Program-made: the position numbers and the translations under genes | Notes under the pieces: generated by a model | Told to the model about the DNA's origin: nothing | The model's database searches: none | Seen by the model: the letters and a program-made list of their open reading frames with translations, nothing else | From: SIG471 sp045638565 | GTDB taxonomy: Bacteria; Bacillota; Clostridia; Oscillospirales; Butyricicoccaceae | NCBI GenBank assembly: GCA_045638565.1 | Contig: JAZUBN010000164.1 | Span: forward strand, 1-17,522 | DNA: 17,522 nt | Reading direction: 5' to 3' | Shown here: positions 1 to 7,411 of the stretch, piece after piece | Layout of the letters: each line of letters starts with the position of its first letter | Numbering within the stretch: position 1 is the stretch's first letter

Positions 1-426
1 CTGACGCTGACCGCCCGAAAGGGTTGTGAGATTTCTCTCAGCAAACTGCGTTACCCCTGCCATTTCCATGGCATTATTTACGATTTCTCTGTCTGCCTTG
101 CGAAGCTTTCTCGGAAACTCAAGATATGGGAATCTGCCGTGGGAAACGAGAGAGCGCACAGAAACCGACGGCACTTCTCTGCTCTGAGGCAGAAATGCCA
201 CGATTTTCGCATGGTCTTTTATAGAAATGGCTTTCAAATCGGTATCTTTCCACAGAATTTCACCTTCCGATTTATTCAGGCCTGCGATAGCGCGTAGCAG
301 AGTCGTCTTGCCGCAGCCGTTTCTGCCGATTATTGTCGTCACCTTGTTTTCAGGGAAATCTGCCGAAATATTGTGCAGAATCTGCTCGTTATCGAGGGTT
401 ACTTTAAGATTTTTAATTGTTATCAT
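1..426 (-). CDS. ABC transporter ATP-binding protein, FecE/BtuD-like (partial)
   Basis: This is the N-terminal 142 residues of the ATPase of an iron-chelate/cobalamin-type importer; the rest lies beyond the left edge. The protein starts MITIKNLKVT. Walker A is GRNGCGKTT at residues 34-42, a Q-loop follows in the FLPQ segment, and the signature LSGGQ is at 136-140, immediately before the cut. Walker B is not in the window. The ATG overlaps the 3' end of the permease gene by 14 nt, as expected for the last gene of a translationally coupled FecB-FecC/D-FecE operon. It would energise import from the cytoplasmic face of the membrane. Family is certain; substrate is not. Confidence 0.93.
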   Translation of the reverse strand, partial: MITIKNLKVTLDNEQILHNISADFPENKVTTIIGRNGCGKTTLLRAIAGLNKSEGEILWKDTDLKAISIKDHAKIVAFLPQSREVPSVSVRSLVSHGRFPYLEFPRKLRKADREIVNNAMEMAGVTQFAERNLTTLSGGQRQ

Positions 427-1414
427 TTGTCTTCCCCCTTTTGCGGCTGATGAGCAGATAAATGAAGAACGGAGCGCCGAGGAATGAAAGGATTATGCCA
501 ACAGGAATTTCAAACGGTGCGAAAAGCACACGGGACAGAATGTCGCAGAAGAGCACAAGAATCGAGCCGAGAAGCATTACTCTTGGCATAAGAATTTTCA
601 CATCGCCGCCCCACAGTCTGCGTGCAATATGCGGGCAGATAAGGCCGACAAAGGAAATCTGTCCGCCGATGGCGATGGCAGCACCGACCAATACTGCCGA
701 TATCACAAGGGCGAAAAAGCGAACTTTTTTAACCGAAAGACCCAGCGAATGTGCCATATCGTCACCGAGAAGCATAACATTCAGCTCGCCCGAAATGAGA
801 AGTGCCGAAAGAATTCCCACAAAGCCTAAAATTACGCTCCACGAGAGAGTATTTGCGCTGATGGCAGAAAGTCCTCCTATTGAAAAGCTGACCTTGCCCG
901 AAACTGCATTGGGATAGAATGTAAGCAATGTATCTGAAAAGGCGTTGAAAAGTGCGCTGACCGCAACGCCTGAAAGTACGATGGTAAGGCGGCTTGCCCC
1001 TGTGCGTCTGCCGATTTCATAGACGAGGAGTGTTGCCGTAAGGGCGCCTAAAAATGCCATGACAGGCACGGCATAGAATGTGCTCGGCAGAAAAACCATT
1101 GCGATAAGGGCAAAAAATCCTGCACCCGCATTGACACCGATGACGCTCGGCCCTGCAATGGCATTATTGAGCACTGTCTGCAGGACTAAGCCTGCGCACG
1201 ACAAAAAGGCCCCGATTGCAAGGGCAGAAATTGCCCTCGGAAGCCTGATATGCATTATTATATTGTACTGAGTGCCGCTTGTTTTGCCAAAAAGACTTTC
1301 CAACACAACAAGGGGCGATATTTTTACCGCCCCCATTGTTATGGAAAGTATAAATACAATTATAAGTGTCAGCGCAAGAAAAAGCACCGGCTTTGTGTTA
1401 CTTTGTTTCACCAT
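413..1414 (-). CDS. FecCD/BtuC-family ABC transporter permease
   Basis: A 333-residue, very hydrophobic protein, normal length for the FecCD family, with roughly nine to ten membrane segments. Recognisable family features are an N-terminal segment followed by IRLPRAISALAIGAFLSCAG, the stretch GVNAGAGFF, GGQISFVGLICPHIARRLWG near residues 246-269, and EIPVGIILSFLGAPFFIYLL near the C-terminus. The ATG lies 17 nt inside the upstream receptor gene, and its end overlaps the ATPase gene, so the three importer genes are coupled. It forms the membrane channel, probably as a homodimer because no second permease gene is visible. Substrate class is iron siderophore, heme or corrinoid by family. Confidence 0.93.
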   Translation of the reverse strand: MVKQSNTKPVLFLALTLIIVFILSITMGAVKISPLVVLESLFGKTSGTQYNIIMHIRLPRAISALAIGAFLSCAGLVLQTVLNNAIAGPSVIGVNAGAGFFALIAMVFLPSTFYAVPVMAFLGALTATLLVYEIGRRTGASRLTIVLSGVAVSALFNAFSDTLLTFYPNAVSGKVSFSIGGLSAISANTLSWSVILGFVGILSALLISGELNVMLLGDDMAHSLGLSVKKVRFFALVISAVLVGAAIAIGGQISFVGLICPHIARRLWGGDVKILMPRVMLLGSILVLFCDILSRVLFAPFEIPVGIILSFLGAPFFIYLLISRKRGKTNDNN

Positions 1415-2378
1415 AGATTATATCGTAGATATACTGATAAGCCTCGCCCCATTTTGCGTTAGGCTTATAATGGAACATTTCCTTCGGAAGCTGAACAAAT
1501 CTGCCGTTTTTCACAGCCGAAAGCTCATTCCAGGCAGGATTGCTCTCGAGATTTTCCTTAAGATAAGCCAGAGCCTTGGCATCATTGCCCATTGTTGTAT
1601 AGAAAATGAAGTCAGGGTCGGCTTCGATTACCTTCTCCAGGCTTATGCCGTCAAGAAGTGTATCATAACGGTCGACGATGTTGTCACAGCCTAAATCCTT
1701 TAAAATTACGCCTGTGTGGTGGTCGTCGCCCTTGGCCTTGATATTTGTCGTCATAGCGCGCATATAAAGGACTGTCGGTCCTTCCTTGCCCTTTGCCATT
1801 TCGATAACTTCAAGAGCCTTTTCCTTTGCGTTTTCCGCATTCTTTGTAAATGCATCCTTATCACCTGTAAGATTTGTCATAATCTCCATAGCGGAAAGGT
1901 AATCATCAAAGAACTCCACCTTGAAAAATGCATTGTTTATGCCCATACTGTCAAGACTTTCGGATAATGCCTTATGCTGCTCGGTATCGGCAGCGAGGAT
2001 GACAAAGTCAGGCTCAAGGCTTACGATAGTCTCAAGGTCAGGCTTATGTGTTGTTTCACCCACGATGGTGACGCCTTCCATATTCAGCTCTCTGTCTTCA
2101 GGAGCATCGGCTGTAACGCCTGTAAGACGTCCGCCTGCAAGCTCCCACATTTCAGCAAAAGAGCCGGAAAGGACGACAACCTTCTGTGGATTTTTGTCCA
2201 TGGAGATTTCTCTGTCATGGGCGTCTGTAAATGTGTATGTATTATTTTCGGCTTCTGTCGTTTCAGTTGCAGCAGTTGCCTGGGTTGTGCTCTCTGTCAC
2301 GACCTCCTTGCCGCTGCAGGCAGCAAGATTAAACAGCGCACAAAGAGCGAGAACGAGCGCTAAAAGTTTTTTTAGCAC
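1398..2378 (-). CDS. Substrate-binding lipoprotein of an iron-chelate/corrinoid-type ABC importer
   Basis: A 326-residue protein with a lipoprotein signal peptide (LKKLLALVLALCALFNLAAC, lipobox LAAC near residues 18-21), then a Ser/Thr/Glu-rich linker and a FecB/BtuF-type receptor fold. Family features are TDAHDREISMDKNPQKVVVL, the LEPDFVIL motif, the ADPDFIFYTTMG segment and a C-terminal NPAWNELSAVKNGRF stretch. The start codon is GTG at 2376-2378, 7 nt inside the sulfite-reductase-like gene, so translation is probably coupled. It would sit on the outer face of the membrane and deliver the ligand to the permease. The ligand cannot be told from sequence; heme, siderophore, corrinoid or another tetrapyrrole are the family options. 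Confidence 0.9.
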   Translation of the reverse strand: MLKKLLALVLALCALFNLAACSGKEVVTESTTQATAATETTEAENNTYTFTDAHDREISMDKNPQKVVVLSGSFAEMWELAGGRLTGVTADAPEDRELNMEGVTIVGETTHKPDLETIVSLEPDFVILAADTEQHKALSESLDSMGINNAFFKVEFFDDYLSAMEIMTNLTGDKDAFTKNAENAKEKALEVIEMAKGKEGPTVLYMRAMTTNIKAKGDDHHTGVILKDLGCDNIVDRYDTLLDGISLEKVIEADPDFIFYTTMGNDAKALAYLKENLESNPAWNELSAVKNGRFVQLPKEMFHYKPNAKWGEAYQYIYDIIYGETK

Positions 2379-3301
2379 TTTGCACCGCCGACAGTTTCGA
2401 TAGCGAGGATATCTTCCTTTCTATCGAGGATTTCATCGGAAATAAGGATTTCCTGAACCTTTTCCCAGCCGATTCTTTCAACTGTATCGGAAAGACGTTC
2501 GCCGGAAATGCCCTGTTCCTTGAAGAAGAGGATTGTCTTTTCGATAACCTTCATTACTTCTTCTTCTGTGAAGAGCTTGTCAAGAGCTGTACCGAGACGG
2601 ATTCTCTTGCCCCAACGGCCGCCGATGTATACCTTGTGCATTACTGTGCCGCCTTCGATAGCATTGAATGGGCACTTGCCAACGCAGACACCGCAGTTGT
2701 TGCAGTCTTCAGGAATAACGAGCTTGCCGTTTTCAACCTTTGCAATCTTAAGTGGGCAAGCATCAACAGGACCGCAGTTTGCGCAGCCGCGGCACTTTTC
2801 AGCATTGAACTGAGGAACCTTAACGCCAACAACGCCGAGGTCGTTGAGTTCTGGCTTTACGCAGTTGTTAGGACAGCCGCCTACGCCGATCTTGAACTTG
2901 TGAGGAAGAACAACTTCTCTCCAGCCCTTATAGAATTCTTCGTGGATTTTAGCAGCAAGACCCTGTGTATCGATGTTGCCGTACTGGCAGATTGTACCCT
3001 TACAGGAAACAACAGGACGAACCTTAGCGCCTGTACCGCCTGTGGACATACCTTCCTTCGCAACATGAGCCTTTACAGCAGGGATATCCTGGAACTTGAT
3101 GCCTGGGATTTCAACTGTAAGACGGGATGTGAAGCTGAGCTTGCCGTTGCCGTACTTTTCAGCTACTTCAACAAGGTTCTTCATCTGATTTGCTGTGAGA
3201 ACGCCGTTAACTGTGATAACGCGAACTGCAAATGTGCCGTCCTTGCTGTTGAGGAAGCCCTGAGACTTAACCATCTTGATCTGCTGAGGAGTGAGATTCA
3301 T
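2372..3301 (-). CDS. Siroheme/4Fe-4S sulfite reductase-like protein with ferredoxin domain (AsrC/Dsr-like)
   Basis: A 309-residue cytoplasmic redox protein. The N-terminal part (about 10-80) resembles the ferredoxin-like half domain of nitrite/sulfite reductases. The siroheme-4Fe-4S ligands are C100-x4-C105 and C143-x3-C147 (motif GGCPNNC). A two-cluster ferredoxin domain follows, with C170, C173, C176, C182 and C200, C203, C206, C210. A helical C-terminus (GERLSDTVERIG) is shared with small clostridial Dsr-like proteins. By family it transfers electrons to sulfite or a related oxyanion. No AsrA or AsrB partner is visible in the window. The SD AAAAGGAG precedes the ATG. It is the first gene of the overlapping operon with the importer, which is an unusual partner. 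The true substrate is unknown. Confidence 0.88.
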   Translation of the reverse strand: MNLTPQQIKMVKSQGFLNSKDGTFAVRVITVNGVLTANQMKNLVEVAEKYGNGKLSFTSRLTVEIPGIKFQDIPAVKAHVAKEGMSTGGTGAKVRPVVSCKGTICQYGNIDTQGLAAKIHEEFYKGWREVVLPHKFKIGVGGCPNNCVKPELNDLGVVGVKVPQFNAEKCRGCANCGPVDACPLKIAKVENGKLVIPEDCNNCGVCVGKCPFNAIEGGTVMHKVYIGGRWGKRIRLGTALDKLFTEEEVMKVIEKTILFFKEQGISGERLSDTVERIGWEKVQEILISDEILDRKEDILAIETVGGAKC

Positions 3302-3377
3302 AGTATTTTCTCCTTTTCAAATAATTTTTTTGTATTTTTAATTTAAATATACGTAGCGAATGGGTAAAGATATTGTC

Positions 3378-4166
3378 CTACCCGAATTTTTCCGCTTTGT
3401 AGCGGAGTTTGCCCTTTTTGCTTGTGCCTGTTATTTCAAGAAAATGGGCCTTGCCCTTGCCTCTGAGATTGAGCTTGTCCCCTTCGGCAATTTCCTTGTC
3501 AGGCTTTTTGCATTCGTAGCCGTTGAGGATAAAACGTCCCTGGTCGATGGCTTCTTTGGAGAGTGTGCGGGACATTCCCCATATTTCAGCAATGACACAG
3601 TCGGCACGGAGGGAAGAAATAGAGCCTGTTTTGATTACGCCTTGTGATAATCCCGTGTTGATTTCACCGTGAGTTATCACATTTACTTCGATTTCCTTGC
3701 GGCCTGCCCTTGAAAAATGGGTAAGGATGAAATCCTTTATCTCGGGCAGCACAACGATATCTGCGCCATTTTCGTGGACGAAGATATCTCCCACAGTTTC
3801 ACGCACGATGCCAAGACCCATAAGCGAGCCGAGATAATCGCGGTGTGTGAGGGTATCTTTAGGCGACTTTGTGCATCTTATAAGAACAAGAGCCTCTTCC
3901 TTCAGGTCATCGACTTCAAGGTAGTCGGGCGCGAAAATACATATTTTGCGCTCAGCTTCATCATCGATGCCGAAAAAGGCATAATCTGTTATCTTTAACT
4001 TGCGTGCAAGATTTTCGCACATCCCCGCCTGCGCAGGAGTGAGAAACTTTGTGAAAGCGGGAATATTCTTCGTGCTTCGCGCCTGCTCTTTGTCCAAAAA
4101 TAAGCGCAGGACGGCAACATCCTCGTCATTCTGAGCGAGGGATGCGATAAGGCTTCGCTTATCCAT
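3378..4166 (-). CDS. YlmH-like S4-domain RNA-binding protein
   Basis: A 262-residue protein of the YlmH family, usual length about 260. The N-terminal two thirds contains the family stretch HRDYLGSLMGLGIVRETVGDIF (approximately residues 108-129; an interior fragment is LGSLMGLGIVRE). The C-terminal third is an S4 domain, about 182-245, with SSLRADCVIAEIWGMSR and the RFILNGYE turn. In Bacillus, YlmH binds 50S subunits and takes part in rescue of stalled ribosomes; that role is knowledge of the family, not shown here. The gene ends with TAG, one of the few amber stops here. Its ATG overlaps the ABC-F gene by 8 nt, so both are probably made from one message. The usual ylm/divIVA neighbours are absent. 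Confidence 0.88.
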   Translation of the reverse strand: MDKRSLIASLAQNDEDVAVLRLFLDKEQARSTKNIPAFTKFLTPAQAGMCENLARKLKITDYAFFGIDDEAERKICIFAPDYLEVDDLKEEALVLIRCTKSPKDTLTHRDYLGSLMGLGIVRETVGDIFVHENGADIVVLPEIKDFILTHFSRAGRKEIEVNVITHGEINTGLSQGVIKTGSISSLRADCVIAEIWGMSRTLSKEAIDQGRFILNGYECKKPDKEIAEGDKLNLRGKGKAHFLEITGTSKKGKLRYKAEKFG

Positions 4167-5754
4167 TTGTTACACGTTCAACATACTCTTCGTATGTGCA
4201 GGAATAGTCCTTGATTCTGCCGTCAGGCTGGATATCGATAATGCGGTTTGCGATTGTCTGGACAAATTCATAGTCGTGGGAAACGAAAATTACATTGCCA
4301 GGGAATGCACAGAGACCCTTGTTGACAGCTTCGATACTTTCAAGGTCGAGATGGTTTGTAACCTGGTCGAGAAGCAATACATTGGAGCCGAACATCATCA
4401 TACGGGACAGCATACAACGCACCTTTTCACCACCGGAAAGCACCTGTACATTCTTGAAGATTTCTTCGCCCGAGAAGAGCATTCTGCCCATAAAGCCACG
4501 GAGATATGTTTCAGAAGTGTCCTTGGAATACTGACGCATCCAATCGAGGATGGAAAGCTCACAGCCTTCAAAGAAGGATGTGTTGTCCTGTGGGAAGTAG
4601 GAACGGGATGTGGAAACGCCCCACTTTACTGTGCCTTCATCAGGCTTGATTTCTTCGGCAAGAATCTTCATAAGAGTTGTATTTGCGATGTCGTTCTGGG
4701 AAACGATAGCAACCTTGTCATTCTTATTGAGAGAGAAGCTTACATTGTCAAGCACCTTTACACCGTCGACAGTATGGGAAACGCCCGAAACTGTGAGGAT
4801 ATCCTTGCCCACTTCTCTGTCCTGAGAGAAGCCGACGAATGGATAACGGCGGGAGGAAGCAGGAAGTTCTTCCGGTGTGAGCTTTTCCAGCATCTTACGG
4901 CGGGAAGTAGCCTGCTTGGACTTGGACTTATTAGCAGAGAATCGTGCGATGAAGTTTTCAAGTTCCTTGATCTTTTCTTCAGCCTTCTTGTTCTGATTCT
5001 TGATGAGATTCTGAATCATCTGGGAAGATTCATACCAGAATTCGTAGTTACCGACATACATCTTAATCTTGCCGTAGTCGATATCGACGATGTGTGTACA
5101 TACAGTATTGAGGAAGTGACGGTCGTGGGAAACTACGATAACTGTGCCTTCATATTCCATAAGGAAGTCACAAAGCCATTCTGTCGCAGCAAGGTCAAGA
5201 CCGTTTGTAGGTTCGTCGAGGAGAAGAACGCCAGGATTGCCGAAGATTGCCTGAGCGAGAAGCACCTTAACCTTTTCCTTTTCGGAAAGGGAGCTCATCA
5301 TTGTGTAAAGAATGTCTTCGGAAAGACCGAGACCCTGAATAAGGCGGGATGCGTTGCTTTCTGCTTCCCAGCCATCCTGTTCAGCGAAGATTTCTTCAAG
5401 TTCAGCAGCCTTGAAGCCGTCTTCTTCGGAAAAATCCTCCTTCATATAGAGGGCATCCTTTTCCTTCATTGTGTCATAGAGCAGCTTGTTGCCCATGATG
5501 ATAGTGTCAAGAACTGTGTATTCCTCGAATGCGAAGTGGTCCTGCTTGAGAACGGACATTCTCACGTTTGGAGCGAGAATGATGTCGCCGCGAAGAGGCT
5601 CACGGACACCGCAGAGAATCTTGAGGAATGTGGATTTGCCGGCGCCGTTTGCGCCGATAACGCCGTAGCAGTTGCCCGGTGTGAATTTAAGGTTAACGTC
5701 CTTAAAGAGAGTCTGCCCATCAAAACCATGGGTAAGCTCAGAAACAGTAATCAT
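4159..5754 (-). CDS. ABC-F family ATPase (YkpA/YbiT-like)
   Basis: A 531-residue soluble protein with two nucleotide-binding domains and no membrane segment, the usual ABC-F layout. NBD1: Walker A GANGAGKS 34-41, signature region SLSEKEK 155-161, Walker B VLLLDE 176-181, H-switch H210. A charged linker spans about 240-310. NBD2: Walker A position SQNDIANTT 352-360 lacks the lysine, signature LSGGE 439-443 is intact, Walker B ends in Q464 instead of Glu, and H493 is present. One composite ATP site is therefore canonical and the other degenerate. ABC-F proteins act on the ribosome, in translation or antibiotic protection; this subfamily's exact role is unsettled. The SD GGAGG lies 8 nt before the ATG. 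Confidence 0.93.
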   Translation of the reverse strand: MITVSELTHGFDGQTLFKDVNLKFTPGNCYGVIGANGAGKSTFLKILCGVREPLRGDIILAPNVRMSVLKQDHFAFEEYTVLDTIIMGNKLLYDTMKEKDALYMKEDFSEEDGFKAAELEEIFAEQDGWEAESNASRLIQGLGLSEDILYTMMSSLSEKEKVKVLLAQAIFGNPGVLLLDEPTNGLDLAATEWLCDFLMEYEGTVIVVSHDRHFLNTVCTHIVDIDYGKIKMYVGNYEFWYESSQMIQNLIKNQNKKAEEKIKELENFIARFSANKSKSKQATSRRKMLEKLTPEELPASSRRYPFVGFSQDREVGKDILTVSGVSHTVDGVKVLDNVSFSLNKNDKVAIVSQNDIANTTLMKILAEEIKPDEGTVKWGVSTSRSYFPQDNTSFFEGCELSILDWMRQYSKDTSETYLRGFMGRMLFSGEEIFKNVQVLSGGEKVRCMLSRMMMFGSNVLLLDQVTNHLDLESIEAVNKGLCAFPGNVIFVSHDYEFVQTIANRIIDIQPDGRIKDYSCTYEEYVERVTNG

Positions 5755-5839
5755 ATATATCCTCCGTAAATTATATTATTTCATAGCGGATGAGAAGTCT
5801 TTTCATCGCCCCAAAGGCGCATACTCCTCCATTATTACT

Positions 5840-5848
5840 ATTATATCA
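5840..5848 (-). promoter_or_regulatory. Extended -10 promoter for the ABC-F gene
   Basis: On the minus strand the sequence reads TGTGATATAAT, an extended -10 (TGn plus TATAAT, consensus hexamer at 5840-5845) with no good -35. Transcription from about 5833 would give a leader of roughly 78 nt before the ATG at 5754. That leader holds an 8-bp hairpin at 5789-5807 (GATGAGAA/TTTTCATC as read on the plus strand). Confidence 0.55.
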
Positions 5849-5951
5849 CAAATCGGCACGCTTTTCCACTATTAAATATCATTTTACCATTTCCATCCAT
5901 AAATTGCAATTTATATATTTTTATATATCTATAAGATAAAATTATGGATGT

Positions 5952-6034
5952 TGTGTCATTCTGAACGAAGTGAAGAATCTCCTTCGGTTTGCAAAACCCA
6001 TCGTAGGGGCGGGTTTCCATGCCCGCCCGCAGAA
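5952..6034 (+). repeat. Intergenic repeat with GTCATTCTG module and GC-rich hairpin
   Basis: It begins TGTCATTCTGAACGAAGTGA, continues AGAATCTCCTTCGG, and ends in a 7-bp perfect stem GGGCGGG (6007-6013) / CCCGCCC (6022-6028) preceded by GTAGGGG. The GTCATTCTG / AGAATCTCCTTCGG module reappears inverted inside the element at 7889-8002, and a GTCATTCTG also precedes the element at 15020. It is GC-rich in an AT-rich surrounding. No coding capacity. Confidence 0.7.
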
Positions 6035-6255
6035 AAGCTGTATCGCAGAATTTTTTATCCGTACATCATTTTTTCGCCTGTTTTTGTGCCATGATCCGAT
6101 GCCTTTTGATTGTTTTTCAACTTTTTATTACAAAATATCATTGAATATCCCTGTTCTGATATGTGTATTTTAACTTTCAAAGACAAATATAAGCACTGCA
6201 CAAAAAGGTATAAATAACTTCATTTATTCGGTCAATGGATTTTTAAATACAGATG

Positions 6256-6264
6256 TGATATAAT
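6256..6264 (+). promoter_or_regulatory. Extended -10 promoter for the small-gene cluster
   Basis: TGTGATATAAT on the plus strand (TATAAT at 6259-6264) carries an extended -10 identical over 11 nt to that of the ABC-F gene. No convincing -35 is seen. Transcription from about 6271 would place the palindromic repeat 6284-6330 inside the 5' untranslated region of the gene at 6353. Confidence 0.5.
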
Positions 6265-6283
6265 TTTATCAATAATTAAGAAT

Positions 6284-6335
6284 GTCCCCTACATATTTTG
6301 TAGGGTGCGGCGTCCCCGACGCACCGCAGACAGTT
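6284..6335 (+). repeat. Palindromic repeat in the leader of the gene at 6353
   Basis: It holds a 7-bp inverted repeat CCCTACA (6287-6293) / TGTAGGG (6299-6305) and then a second hairpin GGTGCG...CGCACC. The TGTAGGG/CCCTACA ends are the same as the ends of the elements at 7889-8002 and 15020-15076. The bases 6284-6299 recur exactly at 6825-6840. Confidence 0.7.
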
Positions 6336-6352
6336 TTTGAAAGGAGTCCGTT

Positions 6353-6805
6353 ATGAAAAAGATATTGAAAGCGTTGCTTACCTATTCTCTCGTTATTTCT
6401 GCAGTTTTCCTCGTATTTGCGATGTTCAACCGGGACGAAGGAATGTTCACCACATACAATATAATGAGTGGTCTTGCATACGGCGGACTTCTCGTTTTTA
6501 TAGTTTTCGGATTTCTTAGTAAAAACGGAAGTCACGCCATGACAGTTGCCCCGATGCATCTTCCGGCCAACCGCTCACACGGTCTTCCGCTCAACTTTAG
6601 GTCAATTTTTTCAGTTCTTGTTTTTGAAAGCGCCGCTAAAGATGTAATGGACGCTATGAAAAAGCCTGTTCAGACCCATTCGAAAAAAGAGTATATTACA
6701 GAGAATGAAGACCCTGTTCTTCTTAAAATCATTCTTTTCGTGCTTCCGTTTGTCGTCGGCATAGGCTCAATGGTAGTTGGAGTTATGTGGCTGATAAACT
6801 GGTAA
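6353..6805 (+). CDS. Hypothetical membrane protein
   Basis: A 150-residue protein that I do not recognise. Three hydrophobic segments are visible at about 5-25, 38-58 and 123-147, with a hydrophilic loop between the second and third that carries a Lys/Glu-rich stretch before the last segment. The SD is AAAGGAG, 8 nt before the ATG, in a leader nearly identical to that of the next gene. It is the first of three same-strand small genes. Probably an integral membrane protein with its central loop on one side; no function can be offered. Confidence 0.7.
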   Translation: MKKILKALLTYSLVISAVFLVFAMFNRDEGMFTTYNIMSGLAYGGLLVFIVFGFLSKNGSHAMTVAPMHLPANRSHGLPLNFRSIFSVLVFESAAKDVMDAMKKPVQTHSKKEYITENEDPVLLKIILFVLPFVVGIGSMVVGVMWLINW

Positions 6806-6824
6806 TCGGGACATTATAAATACC

Positions 6825-6868
6825 GTCCCCTACATATTTTTTGAAAGGAGTCCGTTATGAAAAAGATA
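6825..6868 (+). repeat. Second copy of the leader of gene 6353
   Basis: GTCCCCTACATATTTT (6825-6840) followed by TTGAAAGGAGTCCGTT and ATGAAAAAGATA matches both flanks of the region 6284-6364, but lacks about 36 nt that carry the GC-rich hairpin there. It supplies the ribosome binding site and first codons (MKKI) of the gene at 6857. Confidence 0.75.
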
Positions 6869-7393
6869 GTTATTGTTCTGATTCTTATTGCAGTTATTGG
6901 TGCGGTATTTATTGGACGGTATGACAATATGTTCAACACTGTCGCTGAAATTTTCAATAAATATTCCGTTGAAGCTGTTATTGATGGCGAAATAGTCACA
7001 CGCAATTTCCTCATCAAACACGCAACTCCGCTCGATATTGTTAGATCTTATAATATAATCAATAGTGACGGTGAAGATGCGTTTTCTCAGAAGCTTGTTG
7101 AAAAGTATCAGGCTGAAATTGAAAATGCCGAAAAAATACGCCTTGTCACACGAATACCGATGCTCAACCAGCTTGACGAGCCATTGAGAACAGATATTTA
7201 CCACGATGGAATAAAAAATCAGTTGCTGGATATTTTTGAAAAGCCTGACAGATATATCATAACCGATACATACGAAACTGATATAACCAACGATTTTCTC
7301 AACAGAACACTTGACGCATATAATACCGGCGACTGGGCTTCGATTTTTGCCTACATTCGACAGCTTGGCTTCTACAGCATTTCCACAAAGTAA
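6857..7393 (+). CDS. Hypothetical membrane-anchored protein
   Basis: A 178-residue protein with one N-terminal hydrophobic segment (about 4-21, rich in Ile and Val) and a hydrophilic, probably extracytoplasmic remainder. I see no signal peptidase or lipobox motif, so it is likely anchored. The body is acidic and rich in Asp, Glu and Ile, ending in an aromatic stretch WASIFAYIRQLGFYSI. Not recognised. SD AAAGGAG. It lies 51 nt after the first small gene and 18 nt before the LURP-one-like gene, so the three may form an operon. Confidence 0.7.
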   Translation: MKKIVIVLILIAVIGAVFIGRYDNMFNTVAEIFNKYSVEAVIDGEIVTRNFLIKHATPLDIVRSYNIINSDGEDAFSQKLVEKYQAEIENAEKIRLVTRIPMLNQLDEPLRTDIYHDGIKNQLLDIFEKPDRYIITDTYETDITNDFLNRTLDAYNTGDWASIFAYIRQLGFYSISTK

Positions 7394-7411
7394 TTTCAGA
7401 AAGGAACCAAA

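Larger units (their letters stand above)
5755..6352. other. Non-coding interval with promoters and dispersed repeats
   Basis: About 600 nt without a credible gene. It holds the ABC-F leader and promoter (5755-5848), AT-rich DNA (about 5850-5950 and 6050-6280), a first palindromic repeat (5952-6034), an extended -10 promoter on the plus strand (6256-6264), and a second repeat plus ribosome binding site leading into the gene at 6353. Short open frames here run through the repeat and have no ribosome binding site. Confidence 0.7.

Noticed and set aside
2636..3346. 236-codon open frame antisense to the sulfite-reductase-like gene
   Set aside because: Shadow of a gene with complete cluster-binding motifs.
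4276..5769. 497-codon open frame antisense to the ABC-F gene
   Set aside because: It mirrors a well-supported ABC-F gene; its openness follows from that gene's codon use. The translation has no family features.
5970..6173. 67-codon frame in the intergenic interval
   Set aside because: Its first half is the repeated element and its second half AT-rich DNA; no ribosome binding site.
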